Shown here: positions 1 through 5,939 of the stretch, piece after piece
How positions within the stretch are numbered: the stretch's first letter is position 1
Layout of the letters: every line of letters starts with the position of its first letter
Assembly (NCBI GenBank): GCA_001001925.1
Contig: LCLH01000049.1
Location: 1 to 6,524 of the forward strand
DNA: 6,524 nt
Direction: 5' to 3'
Source: Candidatus Magasanikbacteria bacterium GW2011_GWC2_45_8
GTDB lineage: Bacteria > Patescibacteriota > Patescibacteriia > Magasanikbacterales > UBA10146
The notes under the pieces: model-generated
Seen by the model: only the letters and a program-made list of their open reading frames with translations
What the model was told of the DNA's origin: nothing
Database searches by the model: none
Position numbers and translations under genes: made by a program

Positions 1-69
1 AAACAAATGATAAACAAATTTCATAGGATAGATAAAAAATAACTTATGGTTCCATTGTATCAAACTTTT

Positions 70-103
70 TAAAAAAAGAAAACTTCAGTGGTTTGACTGA
101 AGT
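70..103 (-). terminator. Intrinsic terminator of the 228-aa gene
   Basis: A perfect 8-bp inverted repeat, ACTTCAGT at 82-89 and ACTGAAGT at 96-103, encloses a 6-nt loop. Read on the minus strand, the hairpin is followed at once by a U-rich tract, TTTTC then seven T (81 down to 71). It begins 6 bases after the stop codon of the minus-strand gene ending at 110. Hairpin, U tract and position all fit a Rho-independent terminator for that gene. On the plus strand no U tract follows, so it should act in one direction only. Positions 1-69 are AT-rich and I see no gene in them. Confidence 0.85.
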
Positions 104-109
104 GTAAGG

Positions 110-796
110 TTATCCCGTATGTTGTCCTGCTTTAGCTTTGGTGTGCGCGAGGTATCCCGCCGCCGTATCGCAAAGGTACCTGCGTGCGCGCCCGTGCCCC
201 AGCCGCCAGCTTTCAAGCAAAGACATGAGTGCATGTTCCACGGTAATTCGGGTGGCGACCACGGACAGATTGGTAGTGAGCACAATGTCCATCCCTGCGT
301 CGCGGATCAGGCAATTACCGATGGCGGCAAGATTGCGCAGTTGGTGGCTTCCCGCATGCCTCCGGCACACAATGAGCCCATGCGGCAAAGGATAAAACTG
401 AACGGCGTTGATATCCACGCCCGTCAATTTTTCTACAGGAACGTGTGCCAGCATCCAAACCGTCTTGTGCCTTCCGCGGAACTCCATGACCATGCCAAAC
501 ACACGCGCGACAAGGTGTACAGGGTCCGGCGCTATCAAAGCATTTCGGCCGTCTGGTATTGCCTCACTCAACGCATACAGTGCTGTTTTGCGCTGTTTCT
601 CATTCCCAAGCGCGGAAAGATCAATGCAGTCGGCAAGGATCTCGCCGATCAATGCCGAAAAATCTTGTGTCGCTTGTTTCTCCAAGAAATGCGCAATGGA
701 CGAGAGGTATCCCTTCCAGTGCCCGTATTCCTCGGTGGTGAGAAAAACGGAGTGCTCTGTCCGGCTTACCAATTGTTCCAGATGCAACCCGTGCAT
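110..796 (-). CDS. Hypothetical protein, 228 aa, family not recognised
   Basis: I do not recognise this protein. The reading frame is supported by an ATG at 796-794 behind a strong Shine-Dalgarno (AAGGGGGGG, five bases before the start) and by an intrinsic terminator right after the stop. The competing plus-strand frame over the same bases has neither. The predicted protein looks soluble, with no signal peptide or membrane segment. The N-terminal half is rich in acidic and helical stretches (about 20-85). The middle (about 95-150) looks more like mixed alpha/beta, with a segment CRRHAGSH near residues 144-151 and a basic C-terminal third. None of this matches a motif I can name. The region is richer in G+C by eye than the AT-rich flanking genes (one sampled 60-base line, 361-420, is 53% GC). 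It is a single-gene unit divergent from tgt, 140 bases apart. It may be lineage-specific or acquired, and function remains open. Confidence 0.75.
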   Translation of the reverse strand: MHGLHLEQLVSRTEHSVFLTTEEYGHWKGYLSSIAHFLEKQATQDFSALIGEILADCIDLSALGNEKQRKTALYALSEAIPDGRNALIAPDPVHLVARVFGMVMEFRGRHKTVWMLAHVPVEKLTGVDINAVQFYPLPHGLIVCRRHAGSHQLRNLAAIGNCLIRDAGMDIVLTTNLSVVATRITVEHALMSLLESWRLGHGRARRYLCDTAAGYLAHTKAKAGQHTG

Positions 797-810
797 GTCT
801 GCCCCCCCTT
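797..810 (-). promoter_or_regulatory. Strong Shine-Dalgarno of the 228-aa gene
   Basis: On the minus strand the bases before the ATG read AAGGGGGGG (810-802), then CAGAC, then ATG. The spacing of five bases from the last G is suitable. This is the clearest ribosome-binding site in the window; tgt, queA and the HTH gene have none that is obvious. It decides the start at 796. Slightly upstream in the same leader is a small GC-rich hairpin, CGCAC at 812-816 pairing with GTGCG at 820-824 around a 3-nt loop. It could modulate access to the site, but this is weak evidence. Confidence 0.65.
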
Positions 811-893
811 ACGCACGGCGTGCGCGTGTAATTGATGCAAAAAAGACCGATTGTAATTCTTAAACTAACACAAAAAATTATTTTATTCAAGGC

Positions 894-922
894 TTTACCC
901 TTCTTAACAAACCTGCTACAAT
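894..922 (+). promoter_or_regulatory. Probable sigma-70-type promoter of tgt
   Basis: A TTTACC box (894-899, four of six matches to TTGACA) and a TACAAT box (917-922, five of six matches to TATAAT) are separated by exactly 17 bases. They lie just upstream of tgt. A start about 7 bases after the -10 would fall near 929, only about 8 bases before the ATG at 937. That would make the tgt mRNA almost leaderless, which agrees with the lack of any Shine-Dalgarno before the ATG. The spacing and match are seen in the sequence; promoter activity is inferred. Confidence 0.5.
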
Positions 923-936
923 CACGGCATAAAACT

Positions 937-2106
937 ATGAATATTTTCTCCCCTTTTAAACTCATCAAAAAAGACCCGCACACTCGCGCGAGACTTGGAC
1001 GCATTACCACTGCTCATGGCGTAATAGAAACGCCGGAATTTATGCCCGTGGGCACGCAAGCAACCGTCAAAACACTTGATGTACACGATTTGTACTCATC
1101 AGGCGCGCAGGTGATTCTTGGCAATACCTATCACTTGCATTTACGCCCGGGAGAAAAAATTATTAAAAAACTTGGAGGCCTCCATAAGTTCATGAATTGG
1201 CACAAACCAATTTTGACCGATAGCGGAGGATTTCAAGTATTTTCTCTAAAAAACGGCGAACACACCAACAAACAACTCGTCACCATTGATGAAGACGGGG
1301 TCAATTTCCGTTCGTACATAAACGGCAGTTTGCACCGCTTTACTCCGGAATCCGCAATCAAAATCCAACATGATTTGGGAGCGGATATTATTATGGCATT
1401 TGATGAATGCACCTCGGACACGGTGCCGCATGCAATTGCGTTAGCGGCAATGGAGCGCACGCACCGGTGGGCGGTGCGATGTATTGCCGCCCATAAAAAA
1501 TTAAAAAAAGGAGGGTCTGCCGGACCGCTTTTGTTTGGGATTATTCAGGGAGGGTCGCACCAAGATTTGCGCGTCAAAAGCGCACAGTTTATCACTTCAC
1601 TGCCGTTTGATGGCATTGCGATTGGTGGAGAGTCTATTGGATACAACATGGAAGCCACAGGAACCATTATGGAATATCTGGCACCCTACTTGCCGGAAAA
1701 CAAACCACGCTACACCATGGGGCTTGGCGCTTCGCCGGGTGATTTTTTCAAAGCAGTTGCCGCGGGTGCGGACATGTTTGATTGCGTTGCTCCCACGCGC
1801 ATCGCGCGAAACGGCGGGTTGTTTATCCATCCGCGTAACGGCGGCGCGCCGGCTAATAAATATCGGCTGTGCATTACGAACGCGGCGTACCTCACAGACA
1901 AAAAACCGATTGATGTGTGGTGCGACTGTTTCACCTGCACGCACCACTCACGCGCGTATTTGCATCATTTGTTCAAAGCCGACGAAATTCTTGGATTGCG
2001 TCTCGCATCAATTCATAATGTGCATTTTGCGCTGAAAGTAATGCGGGAGATAAGGGAGAGTATTGCAAATGGAACTTTTGTGGCGCTCTACAAAAAGTGG
2101 AAATGA
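937..2106 (+). CDS. tgt: tRNA-guanine(34) transglycosylase
   Basis: Exchanges guanine-34 in the anticodon of GUN tRNAs (Asp, Asn, His, Tyr) for preQ1, the first tRNA-level step of queuosine synthesis, in the cytoplasm. I chose the ATG at 937 (389 aa, normal for the family). The frame opens earlier at 832, but the extra 35 residues fall outside the family fold and would overlap the promoter. Visible motifs: DSGGFQVFS with the general acid/base Asp95; FDECTS with Asp156; GIIQGG at 201-206; MFDCVAPTR with the nucleophile Asp282; and the zinc site CDCFTC (Cys329, Cys331, Cys334) with His360. All key residues are intact. The loop that recognises the preQ1 aminomethyl group reads GGESIGY (230-236) instead of the usual GGL(A/S)VGE, so the usual Leu and Glu are replaced by Glu232 and Tyr236. 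The gene is convergent with the next one, its TGA directly abutting that gene's stop. Confidence 0.95.
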   Translation: MNIFSPFKLIKKDPHTRARLGRITTAHGVIETPEFMPVGTQATVKTLDVHDLYSSGAQVILGNTYHLHLRPGEKIIKKLGGLHKFMNWHKPILTDSGGFQVFSLKNGEHTNKQLVTIDEDGVNFRSYINGSLHRFTPESAIKIQHDLGADIIMAFDECTSDTVPHAIALAAMERTHRWAVRCIAAHKKLKKGGSAGPLLFGIIQGGSHQDLRVKSAQFITSLPFDGIAIGGESIGYNMEATGTIMEYLAPYLPENKPRYTMGLGASPGDFFKAVAAGADMFDCVAPTRIARNGGLFIHPRNGGAPANKYRLCITNAAYLTDKKPIDVWCDCFTCTHHSRAYLHHLFKADEILGLRLASIHNVHFALKVMREIRESIANGTFVALYKKWK

Positions 2107-3669
2107 TTACACCTTTCGCACATACCCGTGACGCACATCCACAAGTATCTTATCGCCATCTTTAAACACTTTGGTGGCGTGTTTGGTGCCTATGACACAC
2201 GGCTTGTTGAGCTCACGCGCCACAATCGCCGCGTGGCTCGTGATACCGCCCACGTCAGTCACAATAGCGGCGGCGCATTTCATGGCGGGCAACATTGGTG
2301 GAACAGTTGCTGTTGATACCATAATATCCCCTGGTTGTACTTTTGATATATCCGAAACGTTAATCACAATCTTCACAATTCCCTCTACAAGGCGGCCATC
2401 ACCTAGCGATGCGGTCTGCCCCTCCAATACGCGTAAATCCGTATCAACCTCATTTTTTTCAAAGTGCTTTTTCACAAACATTCGCGCGTTTTTGCCTGTT
2501 ACAATTTTTTGTGTTTCAGAAAAATGTAGCGAATAACGCTTACGCTCTCGTAATTCTTTACGCGATATATTCACGCGCCCGGAATGAATCAAAGCGCGCG
2601 CTTCGCTCAGCGCCAAGTAACCTAATTCTTCATGAGTGAAGCTTCCTTTCCGAGGCTCCAAAATACAGTATATCAAACTATTTATGACAAAAAGCAAATC
2701 CTTACGATATAATTTTAAATAATTACCTAATGCCGCGGCCTTGCACAATGCTTGATCATGAGCGTTCATCTTCAGCCGCGCAAACAGCGCGTGCTGTGCC
2801 GAACGGACACGGGTAGGATATATCTTTATTTCTTTGCGCATTGAAAGTAACTGATTCAACGGATGTTGTGCTATCTCTTTAATTTCTCTCATCACATCTT
2901 CTTCTGACAATTCCGGCCCCTTATAGCCAAAATTAATCCATCCAAAATCTTGTATAATTTGTCGTATGAATTTGCTTCTTGAAGATGGTGTACTTTTTAT
3001 ACGCACTGCGGCGTCAAGCAATGCCAAACGATATTTTTGCGAATAGGTAAGCGCGGGGTGTTGAAGCAACACATTGGTTGCTTCTATCAAATTGACATTT
3101 TTGTGTAGTCTCGCGTATCGCTCAATAACCAATTGAACCCGGGCGCTCAAATTACCCGTACCTGTTTCCATAATAACAATCGGCATACCATAGACGCACA
3201 ATCGCACGCCAGCCTCAACAATTCTATCAAATATTTTCTCAACAGCACTTTTGTTGGAATAATCAAACGTGGGAGATTCCATTTGTTGTTTAACCTTCCA
3301 GATACTGCGCGCGTAAGTTTCTGTCACATGTCCAATTGTGCGCATACAAGACGGATTACGCTCAAATCGTTTAATGAGATGTGCGCTGTTCTCTTGCCAC
3401 CTTATTTTGGGTACAAAATAACGAAAATAATCATTATTGTATTCAACAACGGAAAACGCGAAGTGAGGTATTTTATTTGTCGGCTCTCTATACGCATCGG
3501 CAAATCCTTGATAATTTATCTCCATAGTGAGCAAATTCACATGCCCCTCTTCATTAACACATATATATTGTTCATGAGGCAGTCGCGCGCTACGCGCTTC
3601 AGACGAACACAACGAGTGAAGTGGTTTATACCATTCGTGCGCAGTATTAGGCACATACGAAAACCCCAA
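2107..3669 (-). CDS. PEP-utilizer-like protein with C-terminal phosphohistidine swivelling domain (downstream frame of a split gene)
   Basis: A 520-residue frame, nominally from a TTG at 3669. The last ~109 residues (412-520) are a PEP-utilising-enzyme mobile domain. They hold the signature GGITSHAAIVAR, with the phosphorylatable His479 (codon 2235-2233), followed by the expected REL..P.VIGT strand. Residues ~190-400 are helical and align by eye with the paralogue at 5013-5939, resembling the middle region of rifampin phosphotransferase-type proteins. No ATP-grasp domain and no PEP-binding barrel are present, so it cannot be a complete PEP synthase or PPDK. The TTG start is probably not genuine: its first residues continue naturally from the helix-turn-helix frame upstream (GWGF then SYVP) after a -1 shift at 3666-3660, giving a 572-aa protein. 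Reinitiation at TTG 3669 or GTG 3654, behind a GGGG run, is an alternative. The substrate is unknown. The stop abuts the tgt stop with no bases between. Confidence 0.8.
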   Translation of the reverse strand: MGFSYVPNTAHEWYKPLHSLCSSEARSARLPHEQYICVNEEGHVNLLTMEINYQGFADAYREPTNKIPHFAFSVVEYNNDYFRYFVPKIRWQENSAHLIKRFERNPSCMRTIGHVTETYARSIWKVKQQMESPTFDYSNKSAVEKIFDRIVEAGVRLCVYGMPIVIMETGTGNLSARVQLVIERYARLHKNVNLIEATNVLLQHPALTYSQKYRLALLDAAVRIKSTPSSRSKFIRQIIQDFGWINFGYKGPELSEEDVMREIKEIAQHPLNQLLSMRKEIKIYPTRVRSAQHALFARLKMNAHDQALCKAAALGNYLKLYRKDLLFVINSLIYCILEPRKGSFTHEELGYLALSEARALIHSGRVNISRKELRERKRYSLHFSETQKIVTGKNARMFVKKHFEKNEVDTDLRVLEGQTASLGDGRLVEGIVKIVINVSDISKVQPGDIMVSTATVPPMLPAMKCAAAIVTDVGGITSHAAIVARELNKPCVIGTKHATKVFKDGDKILVDVRHGYVRKV

Positions 3670-3824
3670 CCCCTCACTTTATCTATAATACGGTGTACAT
3701 TGCCCGGGTCACGTTTCAAAATACGAGCAATCTTTGCACTATAAAGCCGCTCACCATCGTTATCCAACATGCACCGGTACACTTCAAAAACAAGGCTGCG
3801 ATTGAAAAGTTCTGTTAATTGCAT
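3537..3824 (-). CDS. Winged-helix-like DNA-binding segment; probable 5' part of the gene below it
   Basis: Starts at ATG 3824-3822. Residues 1-55 look like a compact winged-helix/HTH domain: an N-terminal helix (LFNRSLVFEVYRCML), then LYSAKIARILKR as helix 2, and DPGNVHRIIDKVRGWGF as the recognition helix and start of the wing. After residue 55 the frame runs 40 more residues to a TGA at 3539-3537. That tail is Arg/Cys/Met-rich and looks like out-of-frame translation, while the -1 frame continues as a plausible protein. The overlap with the downstream frame is 133 bases. I infer a single gene, 3824 down to 2107, broken or recoded at GGGTTTT (3666-3660). As drawn, only the short DNA-binding protein would be made by standard decoding. 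Directly upstream are a strong promoter and an inverted repeat overlapping it, which suggests autoregulation. No clear Shine-Dalgarno precedes the ATG. Confidence 0.65.
   Translation of the reverse strand: MQLTELFNRSLVFEVYRCMLDNDGERLYSAKIARILKRDPGNVHRIIDKVRGWGFRMCLILRTNGINHFTRCVRLKRVARDCLMNNIYVLMKRGM
3660..3666 (-). other. Slippery-type heptamer GGGTTTT at the frame junction
   Basis: In the upstream frame the codons read TGG-GGT-TTT-CGT, so the heptamer is phased G_GGT_TTT, the X_XXY_YYZ arrangement used in programmed -1 frameshifting. A -1 slip after TTT (3662-3660) continues as TCG-TAT-GTG and joins HTH residue 55 to the long downstream frame. A missing T in the T4 run, or a missing G in the G4 run, would produce the same picture by mutation or assembly error. 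The phasing is seen in the sequence; recoding is a hypothesis. Confidence 0.45.
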
Positions 3825-3832
3825 ATATAAAA

Positions 3833-3856
3833 AGTATTGTTTTCTAAAACAATACT
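3833..3856. promoter_or_regulatory. Perfect 11-bp inverted repeat, candidate operator
   Basis: The left arm AGTATTGTTTT (3833-3843) and right arm AAAACAATACT (3846-3856) are exact complements around a 2-base spacer (CT). The repeat lies 8 bases upstream of the HTH gene's ATG. It covers five of the six -10 bases and the predicted transcription start of that gene. This is where a dimeric repressor would block its own promoter, and the gene it controls encodes a DNA-binding domain. Alternatively, on the minus strand the repeat is followed by TTTTTATATA, so it could be a weak, AT-rich terminator for queA; both roles can coexist. Confidence 0.6.
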
Positions 3857-3880
3857 AGCACTCTATCAATTTCCTGTCAA
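3852..3880 (-). promoter_or_regulatory. Near-consensus promoter of the HTH/phosphohistidine gene
   Basis: On the minus strand, a perfect TTGACA (3880-3875) is followed by a 17-base spacer and TAGTAT (3857-3852, four of six matches). TGC immediately precedes the hexamer, making it an extended -10. The predicted start near 3845 gives a leader of about 20 bases to the ATG at 3824. It lies between the queA stop and the HTH gene, so that gene has its own promoter despite running in the same direction as queA. Confidence 0.65.
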
Positions 3881-3908
3881 ATTCCTTGCTTCGGAGATTG
3901 GGAGTGTT

Positions 3909-5009
3909 TTAATGTATAAACATCGCGTCGCCGAAAGAGAAAAATTTGTAGCCGTGTTTTTTTGCTTCTTCGTAAGCCGCCAAAACACGTTCTCTGCCCG
4001 CAAACGCGGACACAAGCATGAGCAACGTGGACTTGGGCAGATGAAAATTGGTAATAAGCGCGTCAACAATATGAAACTCAAAGCCCGGAGTGATGAATAT
4101 ATTTACTTCGCCGGAAAACTTCAAAAAACTCGCGCCGCCGCGCTCCGTTAGTCTCCTCAAAGCTCTTACCTCAATACCCGCCTGTTGTGTAGCGTATACT
4201 CCCTCCAGCGCCCGCACTACCGTGGTACCTGCCGCAATCACTCGTCTCCCCTCTTTTTTGGCGGCGCTTATTACGCGCGCGGCGTATTCTCCTACAGAAA
4301 CAAATTCGCCGTGCATTACGTGATCTTCTACTACATCTGTTTTAACCGGCCGGAATGTGCCAATCCCCACATGCAGGGTAATCTCAACAATCTGCACGCC
4401 CTGCGCGCGGATTTTTCCCAATAGCTCCGAAGTAAAATGAAACCCTGCAGTTGGCGCCGCCACGGAGCCGGTATCGGATGCATACACAGTCTGATATTCC
4501 TCCAATGTGCGCGGCTCTTTTTTAATATACGGCGGTACGGGGATATGGCCGATGCGTTCAAGCGCGGTCATCAATTCCCCATACGCGCAATCAAATCGCA
4601 CTTCCATAACTCCCCCGTCATGCGCCGCTTTACAAACAACACTTTTTATCCCCTCTTGAAATTCAACTACTACACCCTCTTTGAGTTTATGTCCGGGTTT
4701 GCCAAGAGCTTCCCATACACACGCATCCGCGCCCATACTCATCGGCTTTAATAAAAAAATTTCAACGCCTGATTTTGTATTGCCTTGCAGATGACCCTTG
4801 AGCCGAGATCTAAATACTTTGGTGTTGTTGAGCACCAACACATCGCCCGCGCGCAATATTGCCGTAATTTCAAAAAACTTCCGGTGTGCCGTCTTGCCCA
4901 TTTTACGGTCTAACACCAACAACTTGCACGCATCGCGCTTGGCTTGCGGCTCTTGGGCAATAAATTCGTGGGGTAGAAAATAATCAAAATCCGAGGTGCG
5001 CATATCCAT
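3909..5009 (-). CDS. queA: S-adenosylmethionine:tRNA ribosyltransferase-isomerase
   Basis: Transfers and isomerises the ribosyl part of S-adenosylmethionine onto preQ1-34 of tRNA, giving epoxyqueuosine; it acts on the product of Tgt. The 366-aa frame is complete and of normal family length. Motifs in order: FDYFLPHEFIAQ (8-19), VLNNTKVF (59-66), RIGHIPVPPYI (152-162), YQTVYA (172-177), GSVAAPTAGFHFT (181-193), HVGIGTFRPV (213-222), GTTVVRALE (261-269), TNFHLPKSTLLMLVSAFAG (320-338) and FFSFGDAM (356-363). Small departures are VFRSRL where VxPARL is usual, and GFHFT for GLHFT; neither suggests loss of activity. It starts 3 bases after the stop of the upstream gene without a clear Shine-Dalgarno, so it is probably translated by coupling. 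A second Met (codon 3) is an equally possible start. Its presence with tgt implies queuosine from preQ1 that is made elsewhere in the genome or salvaged. Confidence 0.96.
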   Translation of the reverse strand: MDMRTSDFDYFLPHEFIAQEPQAKRDACKLLVLDRKMGKTAHRKFFEITAILRAGDVLVLNNTKVFRSRLKGHLQGNTKSGVEIFLLKPMSMGADACVWEALGKPGHKLKEGVVVEFQEGIKSVVCKAAHDGGVMEVRFDCAYGELMTALERIGHIPVPPYIKKEPRTLEEYQTVYASDTGSVAAPTAGFHFTSELLGKIRAQGVQIVEITLHVGIGTFRPVKTDVVEDHVMHGEFVSVGEYAARVISAAKKEGRRVIAAGTTVVRALEGVYATQQAGIEVRALRRLTERGGASFLKFSGEVNIFITPGFEFHIVDALITNFHLPKSTLLMLVSAFAGRERVLAAYEEAKKHGYKFFSFGDAMFIH

Positions 5010-5012
5010 TTA

Positions 5013-5939
5013 CTACTTCAACTTTTTTACCAATCCATGATTTGCGTTCACCTCAACTATATCGCCGTCATGCAATACTTCGGTGGCAATCTTGGTACCG
5101 ATAATGCACGGAATGCCAAGCTCGCGGGAAACAATCGCCGCGTGAGAAGTAATGCCACCTTCATTGGTTACTATTGCCGCGGCCTTTTTCATTGCGGCGA
5201 TATAATCCGGCCGCGTCATGACCGCTACCAAAATATCCCCTTGTTTAACTTTGTCGGCTTCCGTGGCCGAATTAAGTATGCACACGGGGCCGATTGCCCT
5301 ACCCGTGGAAGCAGACAATCCCCTAAAATCATCAACTTGATCATGTAATTTTTGTCCCAAAATCATATTTTTTAATTCTTTTATGCGCGCGCTTGGCACC
5401 ACCTCAAATGCTTCTCCAACTACAACCAATCCGGATTTTTTCCTCCCTTGTAATTCTTTCCGCGACAGCTCTCTTTTGGACAAGATATCTTTAATTTCCC
5501 CCGGATAGGCAAATTTCAATTCATCCAATGTATAACCCGTGCGTCGGCCAACTTCTTTCAAAATAGCACAGCCCATATCAATGTTAAAATAGGTGGCTTT
5601 TTTGCGCTTATCTTGCCACCACGTAAAATCTTCCGAGATCCGTATGAGCGCACGCAGAAGCGCGGACAATTTTACTTTTTTGAACAGCGCTTGTTTTTTT
5701 ATTCTATTCAAACGCGGCGTTTCATACAAATGTTTCAATTCTTTCTTTAAATCTTTGCCGCTTTTTTTCCACGCGCGTATTTCTTCTTGAAAATGCTTCA
5801 CACTCAAAACCTGCGCCGTGATATAATTATTTTTGCTCCAATACCAGCGTTTTTGATAAGCGTCCAAATTATCTTTGGAAATGCCCACTATAATTTTAAG
5901 AAGCTCAATTTCCGCCTGATTGATAAATGATTGATGCAC
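5013..5939 (-). CDS. PEP-utilizer-like protein with C-terminal phosphohistidine swivelling domain (paralogue of 2107-3669)
   Basis: A 308-residue frame from a GTG at 5939. Residues ~206-308 form a PEP-utilising-enzyme mobile domain: the signature GGITSHAAIVSR with phosphorylatable His266 (codon 5144-5142), preceded by TRPDYIAAMKKAAAIVTNEGG and followed by REL.IPCIIGT. Residues ~1-195 are helical and Lys-rich, including WYWSKNNYI and EVGRRTGYTLDELKFAYPGE, similar in pattern to the middle part of rifampin phosphotransferase and PEP synthase-like proteins. ATP-grasp and PEP-barrel domains are absent, so a partner kinase domain would be needed for phosphorylation. The GTG lacks a Shine-Dalgarno. 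The same frame stays open and protein-like upstream to 6023 (about 28 more residues, including IFSIATAP), where it meets a stop at an A7 run, so the true gene is longer and its 5' part lies in another frame. It is followed by queA after 3 bases and probably shares a transcript with it and mltG. Confidence 0.8.
   Translation of the reverse strand: MHQSFINQAEIELLKIIVGISKDNLDAYQKRWYWSKNNYITAQVLSVKHFQEEIRAWKKSGKDLKKELKHLYETPRLNRIKKQALFKKVKLSALLRALIRISEDFTWWQDKRKKATYFNIDMGCAILKEVGRRTGYTLDELKFAYPGEIKDILSKRELSRKELQGRKKSGLVVVGEAFEVVPSARIKELKNMILGQKLHDQVDDFRGLSASTGRAIGPVCILNSATEADKVKQGDILVAVMTRPDYIAAMKKAAAIVTNEGGITSHAAIVSRELGIPCIIGTKIATEVLHDGDIVEVNANHGLVKKLK

Noticed and set aside
119..835. Long plus-strand open frame opposite the 228-aa gene
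   Set aside because: Composition is poor (Cys-, Arg- and His-rich), with no ribosome site or terminator. The minus-strand frame has both.
850..855. Minus-strand TACAAT as -10 of the 228-aa gene
   Set aside because: No acceptable -35 at 16-18 bp; the surrounding AT-rich DNA gives several equally poor options.
832..936. Upstream extension of tgt to an ATG at 832
   Set aside because: The 35 extra residues fall outside the Tgt family's normal N-terminus and cover the probable promoter. The start at 937 gives normal length.
2090..2130. Hairpin between the convergent tgt and swivelling-domain genes
   Set aside because: Only a short bulged stem (GTGGAAA with TTTCGCAC) and no U tract on either strand, too weak to call a terminator.
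3833..3856. Inverted repeat as solely a queA terminator
   Set aside because: A T5 tract follows on the minus strand, but the stem is almost all A/T and the repeat overlaps a strong promoter's -10 and start. An operator role is preferred, though termination is not excluded.
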